DNA of 64,000 nucleotides, taken from DATBJG01 sp963790545 (lineage in GTDB: Bacteria > Acidobacteriota > Vicinamibacteria > Vicinamibacterales > JAMQPK01). The DNA lies in the NCBI GenBank assembly GCA_963790545.1, contig CAWBPA010000024.1, forward strand, positions 786,353 to 850,352, read 5' to 3'. The notes below the pieces were generated by a model. The model made no database searches. It saw only the letters and a list, made by a program, of their open reading frames with translations, and was not told the DNA's origin. Positions 52,881 to 61,343 of the stretch are shown here, one piece after another. A program made the translations under genes and the position numbers. The first letter of the stretch is position 1. Each line of letters starts with the position of its first letter.

Positions 52881-53326
52881 CACTGTAGCGGGATCGCAAC
52901 CGTGACGCGATCTTCGGTCCCCACCACTCTCGTCGTGTGACCCTTGCCGGTCAGGTCTTCGATCAGATTGATGTGGCCGGGACCTATCGAGATTTTCTTG
53001 CCGCCGGCAACTTCGATCTCTCCCCGGCCGCTGAGCGTGATCACGTACTGCCGGCGGGGACCGACATGCCAGTCGTTGAAGTAGCCGGCCGGCGTCCGGC
53101 TGAATTGCACGCCCGTGGCTTTCATCAACTCGGACGTCCTCCCGTTCAGCTTCATTTGAAGCTCTTCAGAATGGCTCTGACCATCTGGGCCGGTATAGAT
53201 CCGGGTTACCGTGATCGATTGGCCCGTCTGAGCCACCACGACGTCTCGATCGGTTCGGGCTCGCAATGTCAGAAAAATCAAGGCGACGAGCGCAACCACG
53301 GCCAGCCGTCTCGCGGTCCTTGGCAT
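52880..53326 (-). CDS. Secreted cupin-domain protein
   Basis: ATG 53326 ('MPRTARRLAVVALVALIFLTLRA') follows AAGGAGG at good distance; the upstream TTG is less likely. A signal peptide is followed by one cupin barrel: 'SEELQMKLNGRTSELMKATGVQFSRTPAGYFNDWHVGPRRQYVITLSGRGEIEVAGGKKISIGPGHINLIEDLTGKGHTTRV'. One cupin His is in 'DWHVGPRRQYV'; 'GHINLIEDLTGKGHTTRV' carries the second motif. It could be a small metal-dependent enzyme or binding protein. Convergent with the amidohydrolase and divergent from the cytochrome operon. Confidence 0.85.
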   Translation of the reverse strand: MPRTARRLAVVALVALIFLTLRARTDRDVVVAQTGQSITVTRIYTGPDGQSHSEELQMKLNGRTSELMKATGVQFSRTPAGYFNDWHVGPRRQYVITLSGRGEIEVAGGKKISIGPGHINLIEDLTGKGHTTRVVGTEDRVTVAIPLQ

Positions 53327-53434
53327 GACGTCCTCCTTCAATGGGATTGGATGAGGAGTCTATGCGAGAGGCGTCGGGAATCCAAGGAATTGCTATAACA
53401 TCTCACACACAAATCGACGACATGGAGGAAAGCC

Positions 53435-54232
53435 GTGGTCAAGGTGACACTTCCGGCAGTGCTGGTCGTCGTCCTGCTCGTCGCGGTCTCTTTGGGCTTC
53501 GCCGAGCAAGCTGAAGTCAAGAACCCTTTCACCGGGGACGCGCAAGCGATTGACCAGGGCCAGCAGCTGTTCAGGCTTGCCTGTGCGGGCTGTCACGGTC
53601 TCAATGCCAAAGGAGTGCGGGGCCCCGATCTCACGACCGGTCAATGGTCGCACGGCGGCACTGACGCCCAGTTGTTTCAGACCATCATGCGCGGCATTCC
53701 CGGAACCGAGATGCCGGGAGCGCAGATCAGCAACACGACCGACGATCAAGTGTGGGCGCTCATCGCGTATCTCAGAACGCTCGGCGGTCCGACGTCCGCT
53801 GAGGAACAACGCGGCAACGCTCAGAACGGCGAGACGCTGTTCTGGGGCAAGGCGACCTGCGGGCAATGCCACATGGTTCGCGGCCGCGGAGGACGCCTCG
53901 GGCCGGATCTCTCGAGAATCGGCTCAGCCCGCTCGACAACGGCGTTGCTCGACGAGATCCGCACACCGAGCAAATCGTTCACGGACGGATATTGGCCCGT
54001 GACAGTCGTCATGCGCGACGGTCGTCGCATTCGTGCGGCTCGCAAGAACGAAGATCCGTTCTCTGTCCAGGTGATGGACACCAAGGAGCAGATCCTCTCC
54101 TTTGATCGGAGCAATCTACGTGAAGTGATCTCGGAATCCCGTTCGCTCATGCCCGACTATTCTCGCGAACGGTTGACCGACGCCGAGCTCGACGACGTGA
54201 TTCGGTACTTGAGATCCCTTTTGACGCTTTAG
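53435..54232 (+). CDS. Dihaem cytochrome c
   Basis: A 265-residue protein with a signal peptide ('MVKVTLPAVLVVVLLVAVSLGFA') and two class-I haem c sites: CAGCH at residues 50-54 and CGQCH at 142-146, with axial Met candidate M93 ('GTEMPGAQ') for the first. The tail 'ESRSLMPDYSRERLTDAELDDVIRYLRSLLTL' resembles that of cytochromes in quinoprotein and PVC/Acidobacteria dehydrogenase clusters. It directly precedes the PQQ dehydrogenase (16-bp gap), so it probably accepts its electrons in the periplasm. Confidence 0.93.
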   Translation: MVKVTLPAVLVVVLLVAVSLGFAEQAEVKNPFTGDAQAIDQGQQLFRLACAGCHGLNAKGVRGPDLTTGQWSHGGTDAQLFQTIMRGIPGTEMPGAQISNTTDDQVWALIAYLRTLGGPTSAEEQRGNAQNGETLFWGKATCGQCHMVRGRGGRLGPDLSRIGSARSTTALLDEIRTPSKSFTDGYWPVTVVMRDGRRIRAARKNEDPFSVQVMDTKEQILSFDRSNLREVISESRSLMPDYSRERLTDAELDDVIRYLRSLLTL

Positions 54233-54248
54233 CGGAAGGAACACGTCA

Positions 54249-55836
54249 ATGACTCGCACAGTTGCAAGCGCATGCCTCGCAACCGTTCTGTGGTTGTGCG
54301 CGAACGGAAACGCGTCGGCGCAGGCAACCGAGACCGAGGGCGCGTGGACGACTTACTCGGGCAACAACACTGCGCAGCGACATAGCCCATTGACTCAAAT
54401 CACACCAGCCAACGTCGGCCAATTGACCGTGCAGTGGCTGTTCCAGACCGGCGTCGCAGGCGCGTTCGAAGCCACACCGCTCGTGGTCGACGGCATCATG
54501 TACCTTACCGGGCCCGACAATCACGCGTGGGCGCTCGACGCGCGCACGGGCAGATCCATCTGGCACTACAAGCGACAACTCCCCGAGAAGCTGAACATCT
54601 GCTGCGGTCGCGTCAATCGAGGCTTTGCGATCCGCGGCGATCGCCTTTACATGACCACGCTCGACGCGCACCTGTTGGCGCTCGACACCCGAACCGGCAG
54701 CGTCGTGTGGGATGCTCAAATCGACGATCCCGCCCGGGGCTACACGGCAACGGTGGCGCCCCTCATTGTCAAAGACAAGGTGATTGTCGGGATCGCGGGA
54801 GCCGAGTACGGCGTCCGCGGTTTCATTGACGCATTCGATGTCAACACCGGACAGAAAGCCTGGCGATTCTGGACCGTCCCCGAGCCGGGTCAACCAGGCG
54901 GGGACACTTGGCCACCTGAGGCCTGGCGTCATGGCGGCGGTTCCACATGGGTGACCGGCGCGTTCGATCCCGATCTCAACCTCGTTTACTGGGGGACAGG
55001 CAATCCGGCACCCGATTCGTACGGCGACGTGCGTCCGGGCGACAACCTGTACACGGATTCGATCGTCGCGCTCGACGCCGACACGGGACGGCTCCGCTGG
55101 CACTATCAGTTCACGCCGCACGACGTGCACGACTGGGACGCGGTGCAGGTGCCCATCCTTGCCGATCTCACGATCAACGGCGCCCAACGGAAAGTGGTGA
55201 TGACCGCCAACCGGAACGGCTTCTTCTATACGCTCGATCGCGCGAACGGTACGCTGCTTCGTGCGCGTCCCTTCGTACAAACGACGTGGGCACAGGAAAT
55301 CGGACCAGATGGTCGTCCTGTTCTGTTGCCGGCGAATCAGATCGGCCCTCAAGGCACGATCACCTGTCCTGACGTGGCCGGGGGAACCAATTGGATGTCA
55401 CCCTCATTCAATCCCTCGACGGGCTTGTTCTACGTGACCAGCCGCGAAGCCTGCGCGAAGTACTATGCGTTTCCGCAGAAGTTTCTCGAGGGACATGTGT
55501 ATTGGGGCGGCGCCGTTGAAACGATTCCCGGGGAGCCCGGCTACGGTGCGCTGCGCGCGATCGATCCCGTGACCGGTCTCGTGCGCTGGGAATTCAAGTA
55601 CCCGAAACCCTCGTTCGGCGGAACACTCAGTACCTGCGTCGGGTCTCGTCTTCGCCGGTGAAGCGGATGGAAACCTCATGGCGTTCGACGCCACGAGCGG
55701 TAAGAACCTCTGGCACCTGCAGACGGGCGCCGGCGTCCGGGCCGGTCCGATGACTTTCATGTTGAACAAGAGGCAATATGTCGTCGTCGCATCGGGAGGG
55801 ACCGTGATGGCGTTGGCTCTGCCGGAAGGTCGCTAG
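54249..55836 (+). CDS. PQQ-dependent dehydrogenase (quinoprotein), frameshifted
   Basis: After a signal peptide ('MTRTVASACLATVLWLCANGNASAQA') comes an eight-bladed propeller: 'DWTTYSGNNTAQRHSPLTQITPANVGQLTVQW'-like opening, the vicinal Cys pair in 'NICCGRVNRG' (118-119) that stacks on PQQ, 'WGTGNPAPDSYGDVRPGDNLYTDSIVALDADTG', 'HYQFTPHDVHDWD', and 'GGTNWMSPSFNPSTGLFYV'. Near 55636 one extra base breaks the frame; removing it gives 'GLVFAGEADGNLMAFDATSGKNLWHLQTGAGVRAGPMTFMLNKRQYVVVASGG' ending at 55836, about 529 residues. It oxidises an alcohol or other substrate in the periplasm. Electron flow to the adjacent cytochrome is likely. Confidence 0.9.
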
Positions 55837-55869
55837 ACCTGCTTACGAGACTGATTCGAGGAGGGAGAA

Positions 55870-57123
55870 ATGGGTTCGCACCGTCATTCCGATCGTCGGC
55901 AGTTCCTGACGGAAAGCGCCGCCTTGGCGGGCCTGGCCGTGGGGGCGGTTCAGCCGATGGATGCCCAGTCTGCAGTACCAAGCTCCGTCCAGCCCGCCGA
56001 GGCACGTCTCAAGGAGAACCTCGCGTACGGACAGCGCTCGCGCTTCGACAACACGGCTCGCAGGGCGACCGGCGCAGGCACTCCAATCACCGATACCGCG
56101 TTGACGACACCACTTCAGGATCTGGATGGGATCATCACGCCATCGGGGCTGCACTTTCTGATGGACCACGTCAATGGCATTCCCGATATCGATCCGCAAC
56201 AGCATCGTTTGCTGGTGCACGGCCTCGTCGATCGACCGCTCAACTTCACGATGGAGGAACTGCGGCGGTTCCCGTCGGTCTCGAAGATCTACTTCCTCGA
56301 GTGCAACGCGAACAGCCGCCCGCTTCGCGGTCCGAACGGCGACTCCGTGCAGTTAGTGCATGGGCGAACGAGCTGCAGCGAGTGGACTGGCGTATTGCTC
56401 CCGGTTCTGCTCAAAGAGTGCGGCGTGAAGAGCGGGGCAAGCTGGATCGTTGCTGAAGGATCGGACTCTAACAAGTACACGATGAGCATCCCGCTCGTGA
56501 AAGCCATGGACGACATCCTGGTGGCGTACGCGCAGAATGGCGAGCCGATTCGTCCACATAACGGGTATCCGCTTCGACTCGTCGTCCCAGGATGGGAAGC
56601 GATTCGTTCCGTGAAGTGGCTCAGTCGCGTCGCGGTCGTCGATAAACCCGCCATGGCGTGGCACGAAGCCGGCAACAACGCCGACACCAGACCCGACGGC
56701 AAAGCACTGGGTTTCAGGTTCGCGCTTGGGCCCAAATCGATCATCACTCGCCCATCCGGGGGCCAACGTCTGCCCGCCCGAGGGTTCTGCGAAATCACAG
56801 GCCTGGCGTGGACCGGCGGAGGCGCCGTGCGGAAAGTGGATGTCTCGGTTGACGGCGGCCGCACTTACAAGGAAGCGGAGCTTCAGCAACCCGTGCATCG
56901 ATACGCGCATACGAGATTTCGATTGGCCTGGGAATGGAACGGCGAAGAAGCCGTGTTGCAGTCGCGCTGCACCGATGAACAGGGCGAAGTGCAACCAACC
57001 ATCGCCGAGGCGGCCAAGATTCTCGGCGTGACGACGGATTATTTCTATCAGGCCGATCACTTCAACGGCATTCAGCCGTGGAAGGTCAATCGGGATGGAA
57101 GCATTCAGAATGCGCTGTTCTAA
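55870..57123 (+). CDS. soxC: SoxC-like sulfite/sulfane dehydrogenase, molybdopterin subunit
   Basis: A 417-residue protein with a Tat-type start ('DRRQFLTESAALAGLAVGA'). It has the SoxC/sulfite-oxidase fold: 'ITPSGLHFLMDHVNGIPDIDPQQHRLLVHGLVDRPLNFTMEELRRFPSVSKIYFLECNANSRP', where Cys145 is the Mo ligand, and 'TSCSEWTGVLLPVLLKECGVK', 'WEAIRSVKWLSRVAVVDKPA'. The C-terminal dimerisation domain reads 'CEITGLAWTGGGAVRKVDVSVDGGRTYKEAEL'. It should work with the SoxD-like cytochrome that overlaps its 3' end. No soxXAYZB genes are in the window, so free sulfite or another sulfur compound may be the substrate. GAGGAGGG precedes the start. Confidence 0.92.
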   Translation: MGSHRHSDRRQFLTESAALAGLAVGAVQPMDAQSAVPSSVQPAEARLKENLAYGQRSRFDNTARRATGAGTPITDTALTTPLQDLDGIITPSGLHFLMDHVNGIPDIDPQQHRLLVHGLVDRPLNFTMEELRRFPSVSKIYFLECNANSRPLRGPNGDSVQLVHGRTSCSEWTGVLLPVLLKECGVKSGASWIVAEGSDSNKYTMSIPLVKAMDDILVAYAQNGEPIRPHNGYPLRLVVPGWEAIRSVKWLSRVAVVDKPAMAWHEAGNNADTRPDGKALGFRFALGPKSIITRPSGGQRLPARGFCEITGLAWTGGGAVRKVDVSVDGGRTYKEAELQQPVHRYAHTRFRLAWEWNGEEAVLQSRCTDEQGEVQPTIAEAAKILGVTTDYFYQADHFNGIQPWKVNRDGSIQNALF

Positions 57124-57667
57124 GCCGCTCGTCGCCGTGATCGCGCTCTCCGTGTCCGTCACCGCAGCGGCACAGGGGCCGACCTATCGCCTGGGAACGA
57201 CTCCAAGCGAAGCCGAAATCAAGGTGCGCGATAACGCCATCTCACCTGATGGAAGGGAATTGCCGCCTGGAAGTGGCAACGTGGTGCAGGGCGCAACGGT
57301 GTACACGCAGAAGTGCGCCGGGTGTCACGGGCCGAACGGCACGGGAACGAGACTCCATCGCGGGCTCGTCCCGCTTGGCAACGCGAAGCCGGTCAAGATC
57401 GAGGGGAGCCTGGTCCCGTATGCCACGACGGTGTGGGACTTCATCAATCGGGCGATGCCGTGGGCCACACCCGGATCGCTCACACCGGACGAAGTGTACG
57501 CGGTGACAGCCTACGTGCTCTTTCTCAACACCGTCATTAACGAGACCGACGTGCTGGATGCGACGACGCTTCCGAAAGTGCGGATGCCGAATCGCGACAA
57601 TTTCCTTCCTGTAGAGATCGACTGGAAGCCCGGACAGCGGCGACCGCTTGGGCACTACCCACGGTAG
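57095..57667 (+). CDS. soxD: SoxD-like cytochrome c subunit
   Basis: A 190-residue protein with a signal peptide ('MRCSKPLVAVIALSVSVTAAAQ'; ATG 57095 or 57110) and one haem site, CAGCH at residues 74-78 ('KCAGCHGPNGTGT'). The continuation 'VPYATTVWDFINRAMPWATPGSLTPDEVYAVTAYVLFLNTVINETDVLDATTLPKVRMPNRDNF' is the SoxD/sulfite dehydrogenase cytochrome pattern, with MP as the likely axial Met. It overlaps the soxC gene by 29 bp, so the two are coupled. It passes electrons from the Mo subunit to the respiratory chain. Confidence 0.92.
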   Translation: MEAFRMRCSKPLVAVIALSVSVTAAAQGPTYRLGTTPSEAEIKVRDNAISPDGRELPPGSGNVVQGATVYTQKCAGCHGPNGTGTRLHRGLVPLGNAKPVKIEGSLVPYATTVWDFINRAMPWATPGSLTPDEVYAVTAYVLFLNTVINETDVLDATTLPKVRMPNRDNFLPVEIDWKPGQRRPLGHYPR

Positions 57668-57669
57668 AA

Positions 57670-57698
57670 GGGTAGGAAGGGTTAGGAGGGGTTAGGGG
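57670..57698 (+). repeat. G-rich repeats, potential quadruplex after soxD
   Basis: Four runs GGG-n6-GGG-n6-GGGG-n3-GGGG with spacers such as TTA lie 2 bp after the soxD stop; the TTAGGA/TTAGGG words recur. Read on the plus-strand RNA this could fold as a quadruplex at the 3' end of the operon. Short repeats of similar size occur elsewhere in the window. Confidence 0.6.
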
Positions 57699-57741
57699 CC
57701 GGCATCCGCGTACAGCGCCGAAGACGAGGATGAGCCCAGCT

Positions 57742-59550
57742 TCATCTCGCCTCGGCCGCCGCGCATTCGTACGCACTCGCCGAGGTGGGGTCCCCCTTGC
57801 GGTATCGCGGATAGGTCGGATACGAACAGAGCGGAAGACTCTTCTCGCCGGCGGTGACAGTAACCGACATGCCGGGTGCCGTGTTGTTCTCGACCCAGTC
57901 GAACAGGAGGCCCAGCTGGTCGTAGCGATTCGGGATCGGAACCGACACGAGAGTCTTCCCTTCTCCGCTGACGCCGTAGCTCGTGCCGCTCAACCCGTGT
58001 CCGGTCTGCGGCATGACGAATAGGCGCGCGAAACGGTCAACGGCCGCGCGGCCCATCCGATCGATCACGGATTGGTAGTAGTCCAGCTGTGCGCCCGGCG
58101 ACGCGAGCGTGTCGTTGGTGCCGATGGTGACGATCATCCTGCCCCCTCGCTTCTGGAACGCCGAAAGATCGGGATTCGTCCCGTCGAGGATGGCCGAAAG
58201 CTCTTCGCGGCGGCGCTCGAACGCGCCGCCTTCGACGTAGTCGAGGGGATTCGCCGACAGGCTCTTCATCAGGAATCCTGTGACTCCCAACACGCCGAGA
58301 TGCGAGTGCATCGGTGCGCCCTCGGCCGCACCCTCCTGGCCTCGAAAGCGGGCGTTCAGGATCAAGCCGCTGCCCGAAGGATCGGTGTTGGGCGCCCACA
58401 TGCCAAACGTTCTCGCACCGTGCGCCAGCGGCGCGGCGAAAGCGTAGCGCGAGTACGTGAACTGCAGCGTCGAAATCTGGCCGTCCGTCAGACACACGTT
58501 GGCGCTGGTGTCCTCTGGATTCGGATCGACATTGTTCGGGCAGCGCTTCGCCGCCCACGGCCGCCGGTTTCTCGCGCCTTGCGTGACGTCGAAGATGGCG
58601 CGGCACGCCATGTAGTTGTTGATGATGCCGTCGGCGAGACCGTCCAGGCTGTCGCACTGACGCATAAACTCGCCGCGAATGGCGTTGACCTTGGCCGGCG
58701 TCACCCAGTTCGCAAGCGGCTTCTCGTGAATGCGAATCAACTCCGGCGCGAGCATCAGGGTCGAGAAGCCGACGATCGGCACGTTGGCGGCGATACCGTC
58801 GTAATCGGCCGGGTACCGCTGCGCGACGGTCAGCGCCTCGCGTCCGCCTTGCGACGTGCCGATGTAGTAGTTGAACCGCGGCCGTTCGCCGTACGCGCGC
58901 TCGATGATGACCATCGCGGCGTCGTGCGTCTTCTTCATCTGCGCGTAACCGAGGTTCTTGATGGCCTCCTCGTTGAGCGTCCAGTCGTCCGAGACGTTGA
59001 CTCCGGGCGGGATGCCGCGGCCCGCGCCACCGCGGGCGCCAAATGCCGCCTGATGCCCTGAGTCACTGCCGTACGTGGCAAAGCCTCGATCGAGCAGCGA
59101 CGGTCCCTGCGCGCCCGGTCCGCCGCCGGTCAGATTGGGGATGATGCCGTTCATCCCTCCGCCGCCAAGCTGCGCCGCACGCCGCGACCACGACGCCGGC
59201 AGCACCACGCTGAAATTGATTGGCCTGGCGGTGCTGGCGGTGTCGATCGGCGCCATCGATCCGATCACGCGGCAGTGCGCCGGCACGCCATTCGCAGACT
59301 CGACCCAGGACGGGGCAGACAACGTCACGCTTCGCACCGGCTCGCCAATCGCCGACGGCGCAACCGATGACCCCAGCCGCTCGGCAGTGCAGTCGGCTAC
59401 CGTGATGGTTTTGCCAGCCGCGTCCGCGACTGTCGCCGTCGCCGCAGGACTCGCCTGGTCTGTCGGCGCCGGAGCGGCCGTGAGGAACGCGAGCGTCGCC
59501 ACGACAAACACCGCAAAGGGACCCGGCACGCCCGGGATCAGTCGCAACAT
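57742..59550 (-). CDS. Tannase/feruloyl esterase-family hydrolase, secreted
   Basis: A 602-residue protein with a signal peptide (about residues 1-28, '...VVATLAFLTAAPAP'). It contains the tannase-family nucleophile elbow in 'NYYIGTSQGGREALTVAQRYPADYDGIAANVP' (Ser in GTSQGG), the Ca-binding loop 'QCDSLDGLADGIINNYMACRAIFDV', the acid region 'MIVTIGTNDTLASPGAQLDYYQSVIDRMG' and the base in 'MPQTGHGLSG'. Several Cys pairs fit the family's disulfides. It should cleave ester bonds of plant phenolics such as gallate or ferulate esters. It is convergent with the cytochrome operon and first in sequence of a minus-strand cluster. Confidence 0.92.
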   Translation of the reverse strand: MLRLIPGVPGPFAVFVVATLAFLTAAPAPTDQASPAATATVADAAGKTITVADCTAERLGSSVAPSAIGEPVRSVTLSAPSWVESANGVPAHCRVIGSMAPIDTASTARPINFSVVLPASWSRRAAQLGGGGMNGIIPNLTGGGPGAQGPSLLDRGFATYGSDSGHQAAFGARGGAGRGIPPGVNVSDDWTLNEEAIKNLGYAQMKKTHDAAMVIIERAYGERPRFNYYIGTSQGGREALTVAQRYPADYDGIAANVPIVGFSTLMLAPELIRIHEKPLANWVTPAKVNAIRGEFMRQCDSLDGLADGIINNYMACRAIFDVTQGARNRRPWAAKRCPNNVDPNPEDTSANVCLTDGQISTLQFTYSRYAFAAPLAHGARTFGMWAPNTDPSGSGLILNARFRGQEGAAEGAPMHSHLGVLGVTGFLMKSLSANPLDYVEGGAFERRREELSAILDGTNPDLSAFQKRGGRMIVTIGTNDTLASPGAQLDYYQSVIDRMGRAAVDRFARLFVMPQTGHGLSGTSYGVSGEGKTLVSVPIPNRYDQLGLLFDWVENNTAPGMSVTVTAGEKSLPLCSYPTYPRYRKGDPTSASAYECAAAEAR

Positions 59551-59583
59551 GTGTTCATTCCTCTCCTCGTGTGCTAGCGCACA

Positions 59584-60393
59584 TCATCGCGCAGCCGCGC
59601 GCGGCGGGGTGACCGGCGCGGGAATATCGCAGGGACGCGGATTCCATTTCGACAGCTCCGTCTCCTTCCTGAACTGCGAGCTGATCACGAACTCCTGCGT
59701 CAGATATGCAGGGTCCTGAACCGCCGTGGTCACGATGAGCCACGTCCCGTCCTCCGGCAGGGCGAAGCTGTCGAAGAATTCCTTCACCACCGCACGCGCG
59801 CTATAGGGCACGCCGTTCGGACGCAGGTAGCCTGCGGTGAGGTTCGTCGTCACGACTTCGAGCGAGCCGCCGCGCGCCGTGCCGCCGCGGCCGAAAATCC
59901 CGCGGTTCTGAGGCTGCTGGAACCACCGCGCCTCGGAATGCCCTTGCAGGGTTCGCACGCCGCCTTGACCCGTTCGCCCGAAGTGAAAGCGGCGGGTCTG
60001 GGTTCCGGCATCGGACTCCATCACGAGCGTGGAATCGTTCTCCCATCGGATGCGCAGCCGTCCGGGTTGCCGAATCAATCCAGGCGGCCCGAACGCCTTG
60101 CACAGGTGGCCGCCCGCGCGATCCGCGGTCAGGTCCCACGCCTCCGCAACCTTCCGTCCGGCAGGATTCAGCGGCACGCTCGCCGTGTCGCCTTTCGGCG
60201 GCGTGACCATTCGCCACCGCCAGTCCTCGGTGATCATCGAGACCCATTGCCCGGTGAGGTCGATCAACGCGCCCTCGCGCGCGTTGCCAATTCCAGCGCC
60301 GCGACCTTGTCCCATGGCGGACTCGGACATCGCTGTCCCGATCATCAGCACCGCCGCGGCCGCGGAACGCGCCCGACTGCTTCGGAGAATCAT
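59584..60393 (-). CDS. Secreted protein of unknown function (TTxLxxGYLRxNGVPxS family)
   Basis: A 269-residue protein with a signal peptide ('SAAAAVLMIGTAMSESAMG'). It reads 'LIDLTGQWVSMITEDWRWRMVTPPKGDTASVPLNPAGRKVAEAWDL', then 'LRIRWENDSTLVMESDAGTQTRRFHFG', and the C-terminal 'LEVVTTNLTAGYLRPNGVPYSARAVVKEFFDSFALPEDGTWLIVTTAVQDPAYLTQEFVISSQF'. The last segment is clearly shared with the protein at 61340-62194. The beta-rich fold suggests a lipocalin-like or small barrel binding protein; function unknown. It overlaps the next gene upstream by ATGA. Confidence 0.78.
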   Translation of the reverse strand: MILRSSRARSAAAAVLMIGTAMSESAMGQGRGAGIGNAREGALIDLTGQWVSMITEDWRWRMVTPPKGDTASVPLNPAGRKVAEAWDLTADRAGGHLCKAFGPPGLIRQPGRLRIRWENDSTLVMESDAGTQTRRFHFGRTGQGGVRTLQGHSEARWFQQPQNRGIFGRGGTARGGSLEVVTTNLTAGYLRPNGVPYSARAVVKEFFDSFALPEDGTWLIVTTAVQDPAYLTQEFVISSQFRKETELSKWNPRPCDIPAPVTPPRAAAR

Positions 60394-61343
60394 GGCTTCG
60401 ACCTGCGGAGATCATGGTAGATGGCGTCGATGAACATGTCGCTCGTCCAGTCGCTCCGGCTCTCGAACAACCCGTCGTAATCCATCGTCGGTCTGGCGCG
60501 CTTCACCTGCTCCAGCGACAGTCCCTTCCCGACCATCGCGCGGACACGATCGCGGATGATCGTCACCATGTCGCGATAGTTGGCGACGTCGGTCTCGTCG
60601 CCCAGCCTCCCGCGGCCCGGGATCACGACCGTGCCGCCCCCCTGGTTCTCTCCCGGCACCATGAGATCCAGCACGCGATTCAGTCCCTCGATGATTCCGA
60701 CAATGCTGCCGCCGCGATCGGGATCGAAGCGGGGATATCCGGTCGTATCGAAGATCGCGCCGGTGCAGACGACGTCGGAGCGCCGGAAGAAGACGATCGT
60801 GTCGCCGTCGCTGGTGGCCGCAGTCACGTGAAACAGCTGCACTGCCTCGCCGTTCGAGAAAATCGACCACTCCGGCGTGAAGTAGGTATCGGTCGGCCAG
60901 GAGTCCGAGGGCGCTTTGCCTCTGCTCATTCGGTTCAGCACGTTGAGGTGCGCGATGATCGACGCGCGCGCGTCGAGTCCACGCGGGTCGATCGAGTCGA
61001 TGACGCGGATGTAGCGCCCCGCCTTGGAGATCGCCGCCGCGCCTCCGGCCTGCTGATCGCCGCCGCTGGTGAGCACGACGTGCCGAATCGGACGAGAACT
61101 CAGGCCGCGTACGGCTTCGAGCACCCGCGCGCTCATCGCCGCGGGCTGCGTATCGACCAGCAGCGGTCCCTCCGACCCGATCTGCACGGTGGAGTTGCCG
61201 CCAGGTCCAACGAGCACGTAGACGTTGCCCTGTACCGGGAGGACGGTGAGATCGCCCTGGGCGCCGATGACAATCTCGGCGGCTCGGGCCGCCACCACCA
61301 GCACGGCCACCGCCACGCACGACCTGACGAGGCGTCTCATCAC
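60390..61343 (-). CDS. Metallo-beta-lactamase-fold protein lacking metal ligands
   Basis: A 317-residue protein with a signal peptide ('MMRRLVRSCVAVAVLVVAARA'). It follows the MBL fold of secreted hydrolases: 'LTVLPVQGNVYVLVGPGGNSTVQIGSEGPLLVDTQPAAMSARVLEAVRGLSSRPIRHVVLTSGGDQQAGGAAAI'. At the place of the HxHxDH motif it has TSGGDQQ (92-98). 'VQLFHVTAATSDGDTIVFF' (169-186) lacks the second metal His (AT instead of AH). The PGHG loop is PGRG (242-245). The fold is clear but a zinc centre cannot form, so it is probably a binding or scaffold protein. It overlaps both neighbours by ATGA-type junctions. Confidence 0.85.
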   Translation of the reverse strand: MMRRLVRSCVAVAVLVVAARAAEIVIGAQGDLTVLPVQGNVYVLVGPGGNSTVQIGSEGPLLVDTQPAAMSARVLEAVRGLSSRPIRHVVLTSGGDQQAGGAAAISKAGRYIRVIDSIDPRGLDARASIIAHLNVLNRMSRGKAPSDSWPTDTYFTPEWSIFSNGEAVQLFHVTAATSDGDTIVFFRRSDVVCTGAIFDTTGYPRFDPDRGGSIVGIIEGLNRVLDLMVPGENQGGGTVVIPGRGRLGDETDVANYRDMVTIIRDRVRAMVGKGLSLEQVKRARPTMDYDGLFESRSDWTSDMFIDAIYHDLRRSKP

